Below, one piece after another: positions 28,033-36,052 of a stretch of 64,000 nucleotides of DNA. The translations under genes were made by a program, and so were the position numbers. This stretch comes from Paenibacillus taiwanensis DSM 18679 (GTDB lineage: Bacteria; Bacillota; Bacilli; Paenibacillales; Paenibacillaceae). The first letter of the stretch is position 1, and the number at the start of each line of letters is the position of its first letter. The DNA is taken from positions 116,838-180,837 of the forward strand of contig NZ_KE384308.1 in the NCBI RefSeq assembly GCF_000425125.1, in the 5' to 3' direction. The notes below the pieces were generated by a model. It was not told where the DNA came from, did not search any database, and saw nothing but the letters and a program-made list of their open reading frames with translations.

Positions 28033-28339
28033 ACGACAATAACACCCTTTCATTTGAAAATATTGTAGTATGCATTTGGTTACTCGTCAAGACTGTCATC
28101 ATACGATGATCAATACGTCATTAGTCAAATTAGAATGTAGTGTAACTCCATAATAATGCAGCATTAATACTTAAAGCATCCGTTCAAGTACTTCCTTCCG
28201 TTACAGGAACCGAATGATCCGCTCCCACTGGTGCCCTTTTTTCATATTTACTATAGTTTCCAGTACCCATCGTATGTTTAAAACGTTATCAGCCCCCTTT
28301 TTGAACACAAGCTGTAGACTATTTGGCACTCCATTAAAA

Positions 28340-28360
28340 AAGCACTCGCGTGGAGTGCTT
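28340..28360 (-). terminator. terminator of the 28.5 kb secreted-protein gene
   Basis: AAGCACTC/GAGTGCTT perfect stem, 5-base loop, with TTTTTTAAT on the minus strand, 128 bases past the stop. Confidence 0.75.
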
Positions 28361-28487
28361 GGAATTAAATTGAGCTCTAATTTTCAATCTTTTAAGAAGC
28401 ACTTTTGAATGGGATTAAATATTATTTTAACTATAAGTTAGGTATCCCCCTTCCAAATCCACATACATAAATGTCTAAACACCCCAT

Positions 28488-29192
28488 CTACTGCACTCTC
28501 ATAATAATAGTCGTGCTTTCAGTCATTCTAATGACTTTCCACCCTGATGGGACTGTAGAAAAATGGTCAGAATTGTCTAGGCGGACTTGAACTTGGAAAT
28601 TTGCACCTATAGGTAAAGAGTTTATGTAAACAATGTGTGGGTTATAAATGAGGTAATTTGAAGACATGCGAGGATCAATTTTTTCAAAAAGTACTGCACC
28701 TGGTGCTACAACGCTAATATAGTAGCTTCCTACATAACTTTGCAATCCATCAATCGGGGTCAGGATGAGCTCCTTTTTAATATCTCTATAAAATTGATGT
28801 GAGCTTGTATATCCCCTTCCAATTTCTACCCATCCTGGCGGGAGGTTTGAAACACCGATTTCACGTTCAACAGTATCTGGATCTGCTGTCAAAATATATT
28901 TGTATATATTATAGCCTGGCTCAAAACCAGATGGACCAAAACTGTCTGGTACACTTTCAACAACGATCCAGCCAGGTGTAGTAGGAGTTGTGTATGATCC
29001 TTGAGCTAGTGTTCCATAACTCGCAATTCTTCCCTCCCAAAACTCTCGAATATGTGGGATCCCCCAGTTGAATGTAGCTGTGTTACTCACTGTCTGACTA
29101 AATGAAGTCGGCTCCGCTGCATGTACAGGGAGAACTAGGGCGGATGATAAGAGCAGTACGCTTAAGCCGCCTAGTAATTTACTCTTTGACAT
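28488..29192 (-). CDS. secreted protein of unknown function (234 aa)
   Basis: Signal peptide MSKSKLLGGLSVLLLSSALVLPVHAAE with an AxA cleavage site. The mature protein is rich in aromatic residues and Gly/Pro turns (NWGIPHIREFWEGRIASYGTL, TPGWIVVESVPDSFGPSGFEPGYN) and ends in beta strands. No cysteine pair, catalytic motif or cell-wall anchor was seen, and I recognise no family. The gene is AT-richer than its neighbours and sits between long non-coding stretches, which may indicate acquisition. Confidence 0.6.
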   Translation of the reverse strand: MSKSKLLGGLSVLLLSSALVLPVHAAEPTSFSQTVSNTATFNWGIPHIREFWEGRIASYGTLAQGSYTTPTTPGWIVVESVPDSFGPSGFEPGYNIYKYILTADPDTVEREIGVSNLPPGWVEIGRGYTSSHQFYRDIKKELILTPIDGLQSYVGSYYISVVAPGAVLFEKIDPRMSSNYLIYNPHIVYINSLPIGANFQVQVRLDNSDHFSTVPSGWKVIRMTESTTIIMRVQ

Positions 29193-29503
29193 TTTTCATC
29201 CCTCGCTTCTTGTTATTCATATTTTTAGAAGTCAGCACGCATTTTGACTGTGATCGAATGTAATTAGATTTTAAATTAATTTATAGTTTTTGAAATAGAT
29301 CTAAGGTAATGAATTGTAGCGCGTGTATGTATTTTTTTGTATGATCGTGTCGTAAACTACGAATCAATTAGATTTATTTTTAAATATTCAAAACGGACCG
29401 ACCGCATCCCCTGTATGCTGTTCACATTTATCGCGTTCACTAGTTTGATCAGTAATATCCATCTATATTTGTATAAATAAAAATTCAAGCTCCTCAGCTA
29501 AAA
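29193..29503. other. intergenic region
   Basis: AT-rich; should hold the promoter of the secreted-protein gene. No ORF or operator recognised. Confidence 0.35.
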
Positions 29504-29546
29504 AATAGCCTAAACTCTTACATCCGTAAGGTGTTTAGGCTATTTG
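29504..29546 (-). terminator. terminator of the TetR gene
   Basis: AAATAGCCTAAAC.CTTAC / GTAAG.GTTTAGGCTATTT long stem with a 4-base loop; the minus-strand side ends in TTTTTT. It lies 50 bases past the TetR stop. Confidence 0.85.
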
Positions 29547-29595
29547 CTTTTATCTGATTTTCGTTCTCTACATATTTTGAAGAAATGAGCTAGCC

Positions 29596-30177
29596 TTAAG
29601 ATTGAGCCAATATTCCTTTAACAAATAACGAGACACTGTGCTTATAGAACTCTTCCTCGGTGACGAGTTGGGACTGATATTGTCGGTGAATCAGCTCGCT
29701 CATCTGAAATCCGTAACACATCGAAAGAAAAGACATGGCGACAAGACGTTCATCCTGTATGGCTATTACTTTTTTCTTCTGTAAGCGCTCAAAATATGCA
29801 ACTAGCAAGGCGTGCAGCTTCACCGGCGGATCGGCCAACACTCTGTCCAATTCAGGAAGCATTCCTTTATCGCGAATACCAATCAAAATGACGTCTTCAT
29901 TGTTATGGAAAAATAAACGGTACTGCTGGCTTACATTCAGCAGATCGACTTCCGGATTATCGGTCGCTTCCTCTTTTAACAGCTTTTCAAATTGCGGGAT
30001 ATCCGAATGTCTTTCAATGATGGCTTCCAATATGCCTTGCTTGCTTCCAAATTGGCGGAAAATAGTAGATTCATTAACCTTAGCTTCCGTTGCAATAGCT
30101 TTGGTGCTTACTCCCCGATAGCCCTTCTTTTTGATGAGCCTTGTCGCGGCTTCAATGATTCTGTCTGAAGTTTGCAT
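29596..30177 (-). CDS. TetR/AcrR family transcriptional regulator
   Basis: N-terminal helix-turn-helix of TetR type: RIIEAATRLIKKKGYRGVSTKAIATEAKVNESTIFRQFGSKQGILEAI (residues 5-55). The C-terminal ligand domain is helical and generic. 193 residues. Start at 30177 chosen because AAAGGAGAAC lies directly upstream; the ATG at 30198 overlaps that site. It follows the FAH-family gene by 91 bases in the same direction and may control it and the divergent metallo-hydrolase. Confidence 0.9.
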   Translation of the reverse strand: MQTSDRIIEAATRLIKKKGYRGVSTKAIATEAKVNESTIFRQFGSKQGILEAIIERHSDIPQFEKLLKEEATDNPEVDLLNVSQQYRLFFHNNEDVILIGIRDKGMLPELDRVLADPPVKLHALLVAYFERLQKKKVIAIQDERLVAMSFLSMCYGFQMSELIHRQYQSQLVTEEEFYKHSVSLFVKGILAQS

Positions 30178-30268
30178 TTTAGTTCTCCTTTTGTACATGT
30201 TAAACCTATTCTACTACAAGTTTTGCATATGCAGCAGGGTCGGGGCTTATCATTTTCATAACCATTTA

Positions 30269-31279
30269 TTAAGGTAAATCACTTCTTTTTTCCCAGCGGC
30301 TTGGTTCCGTAATCTTAACATGATCAGGCACCAATTGCGTCATCGTTCCTAATTTATCGAATGTGATCTGGATTCGATCAGAGGGCAACAGCCACTGGTC
30401 AGTCTCGATTGCGCAGCAATCCGGTATCGTCCCCATTCCTATAATGGTGCCCGGTAGCGGTGTGAAAACTTTGAGAACCTCCTCCATCACTTTTGCAGGG
30501 TGTGCAGAATACTCGGATGTGCTTCCCTTCCAGTGCAGTCTCCCCCCGATGCGTACATCCACATCCAGTGCTAACGGGTTGTCAATTTCATCCGGCGTAA
30601 CCAGAAATGGTCCTATGCCTTTGCTGCGATCAAAATCTTTGCAGCGCGTAGGGCCAGTCAACGCCTGGAAATCTGGCCACTGCACATCGCGGACAGTACT
30701 ATCGTTAAAAATAACATAACCTGCAATGCAGTTCCCCTTCCCTGTAACAAAAGCCAGTTCTGGCTCGATATCCAGGTAAGAAGAATACGAAGGCCAATGA
30801 ATCGTATCTCCATCACCAATTAATGCATTATGGTTACATTTGTAATAACTGAAGCTAACTTTATTCGGATCTTGCTGGAATTTTTCAGCAATTTTTCGTT
30901 TAAGCTCTTCTCTTTCCGGCCCTGTATATTCTCTTTGCAGCAAATTTACGCCAGCATTTCTCAAATGCCTTGGCGTCAACCCGAAATCGATAAGCGCAGC
31001 CGGATTCGGAACCGGTGGCAACAGCTTTACCACTGCTATCGGGGAGATTTCATTTTCATTAAATTGATGCCACTGTTCGACAGCATATTGCATCAATTCC
31101 TTAGCGGCATCATAACTTGCCGGCAAACAATGAAGATAGCTGTCCATACTTTCAAGACTGTCAACAAATGTTCCTTGCTTGCTCATAATTGCGGCAAAAG
31201 ACACGACAAATTTCTCATTAATTACAAGCCCAAACAAAGGCTCCTGAGATGTTCTGGTTTGAAAGGTTACTAGCTTCAT
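30269..31279 (-). CDS. fumarylacetoacetate hydrolase (FAH) family protein
   Basis: 336 residues. FAH-fold metal site: SYLDIEPELAFVTGKGN (E-x-E..), GYVIFNDSTVRDVQWPD and AKVMEEVLKVFTPLPGTIIGMGTIPDC; SYYKCNHNALIGDGDTIHWP is the substrate-loop region. Family members hydrolyse C-C bonds of beta-diketones or act as decarboxylases or hydratases in aromatic and sugar-acid catabolism. Start behind GGAGGCG. Divergent from a metallo-beta-lactamase-fold hydrolase; the pair plus TetR looks like a small catabolic module, substrate unknown. Confidence 0.85.
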   Translation of the reverse strand: MKLVTFQTRTSQEPLFGLVINEKFVVSFAAIMSKQGTFVDSLESMDSYLHCLPASYDAAKELMQYAVEQWHQFNENEISPIAVVKLLPPVPNPAALIDFGLTPRHLRNAGVNLLQREYTGPEREELKRKIAEKFQQDPNKVSFSYYKCNHNALIGDGDTIHWPSYSSYLDIEPELAFVTGKGNCIAGYVIFNDSTVRDVQWPDFQALTGPTRCKDFDRSKGIGPFLVTPDEIDNPLALDVDVRIGGRLHWKGSTSEYSAHPAKVMEEVLKVFTPLPGTIIGMGTIPDCCAIETDQWLLPSDRIQITFDKLGTMTQLVPDHVKITEPSRWEKRSDLP

Positions 31280-31445
31280 GTTGCAGCGCCTCCATCCACA
31301 ATGTTTGATGTTGTTCTGTTACTATCATATCGCTTAAAACGCATGCATGCAAGTACTTGCTTGCTTTTTGATTTTCCATTCTCTATAATAAAAACATAAG
31401 TCAGTATGGCTTGCCCCAAAATCATATACGTAAAGGAGAATTTCT

Positions 31446-32465
31446 ATGAAGTATGGACGTATTATCCAAAAACCTCGTGTTAAATTTTTTGAAGTCGCAG
31501 ATGGCATCTTTGCTGGTATTTCGCCGTATCGCGGCATCAGTTGGGCCAATGCTGGATTCATCAACAAGGGTAATGGACTGGTATATGACACGTTTTTCGA
31601 TTTGTTCCATGCGCGGGAAATGCGGGAGGCTTTTATGGAAGTAAGCAACGGCGCCTCTCCCGCATATGTGGTGAACTCGCACTATAACAGCGATCATGCC
31701 TGGGGAAACAAAGTGTTTGAAGATGCTTGCATTATTATGCACAAGGAAGCGGCAAGGGAGCGGCTCACCGAAAATATCGCCTGGATGGACAGCGTTATCA
31801 GAAGAGGAAAGGATAGTCCGGAATCGACTGCGGGCGAACGGTTTTTTGCAGCGGAATTTGAAGGATTCGATCTGGAAGGCGTAGAATGGGTGCAACCGAA
31901 TATTGAAATAAAGGACGATATTAACATTCGTCTTGGTGATACGGAAGTTAATATTTACAACGTAGCTCCGGCCCACTCTGACAGTGACTTGCTGCTGTGG
32001 ATGCCTAAAGAAAAAGTGTTGTTCGCCGGCGATGTTGTGTTTAACGGTTGTACGGCATACAGCGAAGAGGGAACCCTCAATTGGATTAAAGTGCTTGATC
32101 GCATTATTGATGAAATGAAACCTGAAATCGTTGTTCCAGGACATGGCGCCATCTGTGGTCTGGACTTCGTGAAGGAGCAGAGAGACTACCTTCTGAACCT
32201 GATCAGCGAGTTTAATAAGCATTACAATGACGAAATTGATTCCTTGTCCCTGACCAAGCAAATTGATATTTCTCGCTTCCTTCATTGGATTCAGCCTGAA
32301 CGTTTGTATGTTACTGTGGACATCCTACTCAAAAGCAAACGAGGGTTACCCCCCCTTCCAATTTGGAACGAGGTGCCTGCTAAACTAGAAGACATGAAAG
32401 CTTTTTTGGCCGGAAAATATGGTAATCAAATCAAGCCATGGGACCCTATGAGCGTTTGGCAATAA
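31446..32465 (+). CDS. metallo-beta-lactamase-fold hydrolase
   Basis: 339 residues. Metal-site motif reads NSHYNSDHAWGN (H-x-N-x-D-H, where most relatives have H-x-H-x-D-H), then APAHSDSDLLLW, LFAGDVVFNG and VVPGHGAI. The Asn in place of the second His may alter metal site 1. A C-terminal helical extension of about 90 residues follows. AAAGGAG lies ahead of the ATG. Divergent from the FAH gene with 166 bases between; likely a hydrolase of an ester or lactone in the same small pathway. Confidence 0.85.
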   Translation: MKYGRIIQKPRVKFFEVADGIFAGISPYRGISWANAGFINKGNGLVYDTFFDLFHAREMREAFMEVSNGASPAYVVNSHYNSDHAWGNKVFEDACIIMHKEAARERLTENIAWMDSVIRRGKDSPESTAGERFFAAEFEGFDLEGVEWVQPNIEIKDDINIRLGDTEVNIYNVAPAHSDSDLLLWMPKEKVLFAGDVVFNGCTAYSEEGTLNWIKVLDRIIDEMKPEIVVPGHGAICGLDFVKEQRDYLLNLISEFNKHYNDEIDSLSLTKQIDISRFLHWIQPERLYVTVDILLKSKRGLPPLPIWNEVPAKLEDMKAFLAGKYGNQIKPWDPMSVWQ

Positions 32466-32493
32466 TAGCTATTTAAAACTAACGTACGAACAA

Positions 32494-32540
32494 CAAAAAA
32501 ACGGCCTTGTCGCACAAGATGCGAACAATGGCCGTTTTTT
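32494..32540 (+). terminator. terminator of the MBL-fold gene
   Basis: AAAAAACGGCC.TTGT / ACAA.GGCCGTTTTTT stem followed by AATTG, 29 bases after the stop. Confidence 0.85.
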
Positions 32541-32605
32541 AATTGCTCCACGGAATTTATAAGCTGCACATAGAAGTGATTATGGAGAACATTGGAGTTG
32601 GATTT

Positions 32606-32704
32606 ATGACTTACTGGAAATGTTTTGGTATGACATGCCGGTATAAATTGGACTGTGAGGGCTCCGGTCTAGGTATAACAAACAGCATCTCTCGCTGCAA
32701 ATAG
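32606..32704 (+). CDS. possible 32-residue cysteine-rich peptide
   Basis: ATG at 32606 follows GGAGTTGG; an alternative in-frame ATG is at 32582. The peptide (start MTYWKCFGMTCRYKLDC) has four Cys spaced C-x4-C-x5-C-x14-C plus several aromatic and basic residues. No signal peptide. The pattern could be a small metal-binding or disulfide-rich peptide. It ends 54 bases before the AraC gene stop on the other strand. No family recognised; may be chance. Confidence 0.25.
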   Translation: MTYWKCFGMTCRYKLDCEGSGLGITNSISRCK

Positions 32705-32757
32705 AGGCTGTGCTTTAGATTCATTAAACGATGCGACTACTGTCACATGAGTACATA

Positions 32758-33801
32758 TCAGTACGGGTCAAAGTGAATTAAGTCCTGACGCTTTGTGTCG
32801 GTTCCTGTAGTGGCTGAACCAAGCTTGACAGTGTCACTTGGATTGTAACCAAAAGTTTTTCGAAAGAGCGCAGCAAAGTGGCTCATATTGTTATAGCCGA
32901 CCATCATCGCCGTTTCACTTACATTTGCATGTCCTTGTTCCAATATAGAACGTGCTTCATGCATACGTAAGCCACGTACATAACCAAATACAGTAGTGCC
33001 GAACAGTTCTTTAAAGCCTAATTTCAGCTTGTAATCGTTCAGTCCGGCCAATCTGGCAAGCCCGAGCAAGCTCGGCGGCTGTCTCCAGGATCGGGAAAGG
33101 ATGTCTCTCGCTTGATACAAACATTGAATATCATCAGCCGTTAGTTTGGACTTGACTTGTTGTTCCTTCGCTTCATGATCTATACCATCTAAGTGGAACG
33201 CCAGCAGCTCCAGTGCCTTCCCTTCTAAGTAAAGCCTTTGCAGCGCTCCCTTGTATGGACATTGCTTCATTTGTTCGACGATAAAAGGAATTTGCGGTGA
33301 TGCTACCGTTTGCTTGCAATAAAATGTACGAGTAGACAAGCGATCCATTTCAGGAATAACGGCTTGTAAATGCCGCAAATCTATCCGTAACTCCATATGT
33401 AACAGAGGCTCACTTTGGGAAAATTCCGCGTGCATCTTCGTCTCGTTCATGTAGACAAGTGTGGATACACCTGAACATATTTCGAAATCCTGTGCCTGCG
33501 CGGACGTTTGCCAGCAGCCTTTGCCTGACATCGTATAGGCGATTTCTAAATGCGGATAATGTATGCCAACATCCATCGTCACGGGGTCATCTAATATTGC
33601 ATCAAACCAATTAATTTCTAGTCCGTCGCGCAAACGAATACGATGCAAGTTGCCTGTTCCACTATGCGAAGGAAAGTTGTAAAGATAATGGTGCTGTTCC
33701 TGTAGTGGGGAAGATGGCGTAACATTATGAAACTCCCCGAACATGCCGTCCAAATCCCAAGAGTCTAATTGTAAGTTCAAGGCCATTCTCCTCCAATCCA
33801 T
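32758..33801 (-). CDS. AraC family transcriptional regulator (PchR/YbtA-like)
   Basis: C-terminal AraC DNA-binding domain with two helix-turn-helices (LLGLARLAGLNDYKLKLGFKELFGTTVFGYVRGLRMHEARSIL.. and VSETAMMVGYNNMSHFAALFRKTFGYNPSD). The DYKLKLGFKELFG segment is typical of the PchR group that senses ferric siderophores. The N-terminal 200 residues form the sensing domain. Start at 33801; an ATG at 33786 lies close behind GGAGG, so the exact start is open. A Fur box lies 264 bases upstream, supporting an iron-uptake role. Confidence 0.85.
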   Translation of the reverse strand: MDWRRMALNLQLDSWDLDGMFGEFHNVTPSSPLQEQHHYLYNFPSHSGTGNLHRIRLRDGLEINWFDAILDDPVTMDVGIHYPHLEIAYTMSGKGCWQTSAQAQDFEICSGVSTLVYMNETKMHAEFSQSEPLLHMELRIDLRHLQAVIPEMDRLSTRTFYCKQTVASPQIPFIVEQMKQCPYKGALQRLYLEGKALELLAFHLDGIDHEAKEQQVKSKLTADDIQCLYQARDILSRSWRQPPSLLGLARLAGLNDYKLKLGFKELFGTTVFGYVRGLRMHEARSILEQGHANVSETAMMVGYNNMSHFAALFRKTFGYNPSDTVKLGSATTGTDTKRQDLIHFDPY

Positions 33802-33940
33802 AAAAATCTACCAATCAGCTGGAGACCATCTGTTGTTCATACTGGTTTCCAATCATTAAATATGTAAAACTAAGAAGAACCTTTTTCCCTTTCTAAATTG
33901 AGTTAATTTTAACCTAACCCAAAAGTATTGTAAATACGAA

Positions 33941-33979
33941 AAACTTTTTCCTCAAGGAAAAACCCTGAAGAAAAAGTTT
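33941..33979. promoter_or_regulatory. inverted repeat upstream of AraC gene
   Basis: AAACTTTTTC and GAAAAAGTTT, perfect 10-bp arms 19 bases apart, with an inner TTCCT/AGGAA pair. It lies between the Fur box and the AraC regulator start, so it could be an AraC-type operator, or alternatively the terminator of the upstream MFS gene. Confidence 0.4.
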
Positions 33980-34064
33980 AACGGTAAGACTGTTTGCGAG
34001 TACGTATATCGCTGAATACCCACAATTCATCCAGTATACAACTAACCTTCATTATCACTATAAC

Positions 34065-34083
34065 GATAAAGATAATCATTATC
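34065..34083 (-). promoter_or_regulatory. Fur box upstream of AraC regulator
   Basis: GATAAAGATAATCATTATC matches the 19-bp Fur consensus at 18 positions. It lies downstream of the MFS gene stop and upstream of the AraC gene, so the AraC gene is the likely target. Confidence 0.8.
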
Positions 34084-34149
34084 AATAAATATTAAAAAAA
34101 GAAGTGGCGCTGCAATCTGTCTGTTCTGTAACGAAAGAACATCCTCCCT

Positions 34150-35346
34150 TTATTGACCCGTCAACGACCTGCTTTCAACATGTTTGTTGTTCACTGCAAA
34201 CATCGTAAATACTAGCACCAACACACATCCCGCGATAAACGCAAACGGAAGATGCCGATCAACTTGGTAAAGACTTGTGCTCAGAATCGGAGCAATAACG
34301 GCCGAGATCCCTTGCACCGATGCTACAAGGCCTGCAATTCCCCCCTGCTGCTCACGGGAGACAGCTAGTGATGATCCTGTCATAAAGCCCGGCATCATAA
34401 GGCCTGATCCTACCCCAAACAAAAAAAATGCAACGTAATAGCTAACCAAGTGAATGACAAATAAGAATAGCGCCAAACTGACAATAAATAGCATTGCACC
34501 AACTAGAATAAGTTGCTTTGGCTGCAATGTCTGCTTTTTCATCTGCAAGCCTTGAGTCAGGATCATCGCTACCCCAGTAAACATCAATCCCAAGGAGAGC
34601 ATACGGGCAGTCTCCTGCGTAGTTAACGACAATTGATCTTGAAAATAAAATCCCCCCACCACTTGTAAAGTAACAATACTAAGCATCGTGATCAACCCTG
34701 CAAATAAATAAAGACGAACTCCTTTTTGAAATGGATTTACCTTTGGAACCTTCTCGTGAATTACAGGTTTATGGGCGGGTATTAGCACAAGTACGACAAC
34801 TATTGCAATTACTGGAAGAACAGCGCCGATATACAAAGGCCAAATCAGTCCAATCAAGGCAAATACACCGGCAATGGCTGGCCCTAGCACAAGTCCTAAG
34901 CCGTTGGCCGCTCCAATCAAGGCCATACCTGCGGAACGCTCATGCTCTTCAGTAACATCAGCCATGTAAGCCTGCGCGGATGAAGGGACCGCTGGAATAA
35001 AGAAGCCGACCATAGCGCGTGCAACAATAAGTAAGACGACTAATAGTCCACCCTTTAACCATCCAGACAGTCCGGCATACATCGTTGCAGTAAACAATAT
35101 ATAACTTACAAACATCCCGATAAAGCCAATCAGTATAACGGGCTTTCTGCCTTTTACATCACTTAGTCGCCCCCATACCGGCGCCATTAAGGCCATTGCA
35201 ACAGAACCCAAAGAAATAATTAAGCCGGAGTGTGTCTCACTTAACCCCAATTCACGAATAAGTGGAGGCATGACCGGCGCGATAATCATCAAACCCACCA
35301 TAGCAACAAATACACTAAAAAATATACTAAATCGAGTTCTTGCCAT
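34150..35346 (-). CDS. MFS drug/metabolite efflux transporter (TetA-like)
   Basis: 398 residues, 12 membrane segments. Motif A GRLSDVKGRKPVILIGF in the TM2-3 loop, RAMVGFFIPAVPSSAQAYMADVT (motif B) and GLGLVLGPAIAGVFA (motif C) place it among DHA1 antiporters. GGGGATAG precedes the ATG. It is 132 bases after the flavin reductase gene of the carrier-protein cluster and could be a second exporter of that product, or an independent gene. Confidence 0.88.
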   Translation of the reverse strand: MARTRFSIFFSVFVAMVGLMIIAPVMPPLIRELGLSETHSGLIISLGSVAMALMAPVWGRLSDVKGRKPVILIGFIGMFVSYILFTATMYAGLSGWLKGGLLVVLLIVARAMVGFFIPAVPSSAQAYMADVTEEHERSAGMALIGAANGLGLVLGPAIAGVFALIGLIWPLYIGAVLPVIAIVVVLVLIPAHKPVIHEKVPKVNPFQKGVRLYLFAGLITMLSIVTLQVVGGFYFQDQLSLTTQETARMLSLGLMFTGVAMILTQGLQMKKQTLQPKQLILVGAMLFIVSLALFLFVIHLVSYYVAFFLFGVGSGLMMPGFMTGSSLAVSREQQGGIAGLVASVQGISAVIAPILSTSLYQVDRHLPFAFIAGCVLVLVFTMFAVNNKHVESRSLTGQ

Positions 35347-35478
35347 CTTTCACTATCCCCTTTCGCAGCATCCGCTATTAACGCTTTACTCCCTACAATG
35401 TTAGGAGAAAAACGTATCGACGGCTACCTGAAAACGGATTGTTCATACGGATAAACGGATTTAGCGTATTTAACATCA

Positions 35479-36015
35479 TTAAAAATGCCAAGTTTTTCGA
35501 ATTTGCGCTACCGTTGCAACCGCAATTGTATCCTGATGTATATCACCTGGCTTGTTTCCCTTGCCTAAAACATAACCGGCAAAATGGGTTCCTGTATATT
35601 CAAACACATATTGGAACTGCTGGACTAACGGAATGCCTTTAAGATGGGGCTGGTCATCACCAATGCCTATTACCCATGCTGTCTTGTTGGATAGTGTGGT
35701 TAAAAATTCTGATTTGTTTTCTCTCAAGGATTGCGACCAACGATCAATAAATGTTTTCGTTAATCCCGAAGCTCCATACCAATAGATGGGGGTAGTAAAT
35801 ACAAGCACATCCTGAGCCAGAACACGTTTAATTACGTGATGATAATCATCATCTGGATAGGTTCCCTTATCAGAATGACGGTAGTCAACAATCGGATGAA
35901 TCGTATAGTCAGACAAATAAATCCGATCTGCTTCAAATCCATCAACTAACAGATTGGCTAACTGCTCCGAGTTGCCATTTCGACGTGAACTACCATAGAT
36001 TACAGCGATTCCCAT
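35479..36015 (-). CDS. NAD(P)H-dependent FMN reductase / flavodoxin-fold protein
   Basis: 178 residues with the flavodoxin-like start VIYGSSRRNGNSEQLANLL (FMN phosphate loop S-S-R-R-N-G-N-S) and TTPIYWYGASGLTKTFIDRW, the NAD(P)H:FMN oxidoreductase signature. It should reduce flavin or a quinone-like substrate. AAGGGGATG precedes the ATG, 37 bases after the ATP-grasp ligase gene, so it is probably the last gene of the carrier-protein operon and may supply reduced flavin or a reductive step; that role is inferred only from position. Confidence 0.82.
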   Translation of the reverse strand: MGIAVIYGSSRRNGNSEQLANLLVDGFEADRIYLSDYTIHPIVDYRHSDKGTYPDDDYHHVIKRVLAQDVLVFTTPIYWYGASGLTKTFIDRWSQSLRENKSEFLTTLSNKTAWVIGIGDDQPHLKGIPLVQQFQYVFEYTGTHFAGYVLGKGNKPGDIHQDTIAVATVAQIRKTWHF

Positions 36016-36052
36016 AGGGCTTTCTCATCCCCTTTTAATAAATAATGATGTT

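Noticed and set aside
31422-32285. A 287-codon minus-strand frame
   Set aside because: It is antisense to the MBL-fold gene, which has metal motifs and a good ribosome binding site; the antisense frame shows no family features.
34065-34083. Fur box as control element of the carrier-protein operon
   Set aside because: It lies downstream of that operon's last genes and upstream of the AraC gene, so it cannot be the operon's promoter element.
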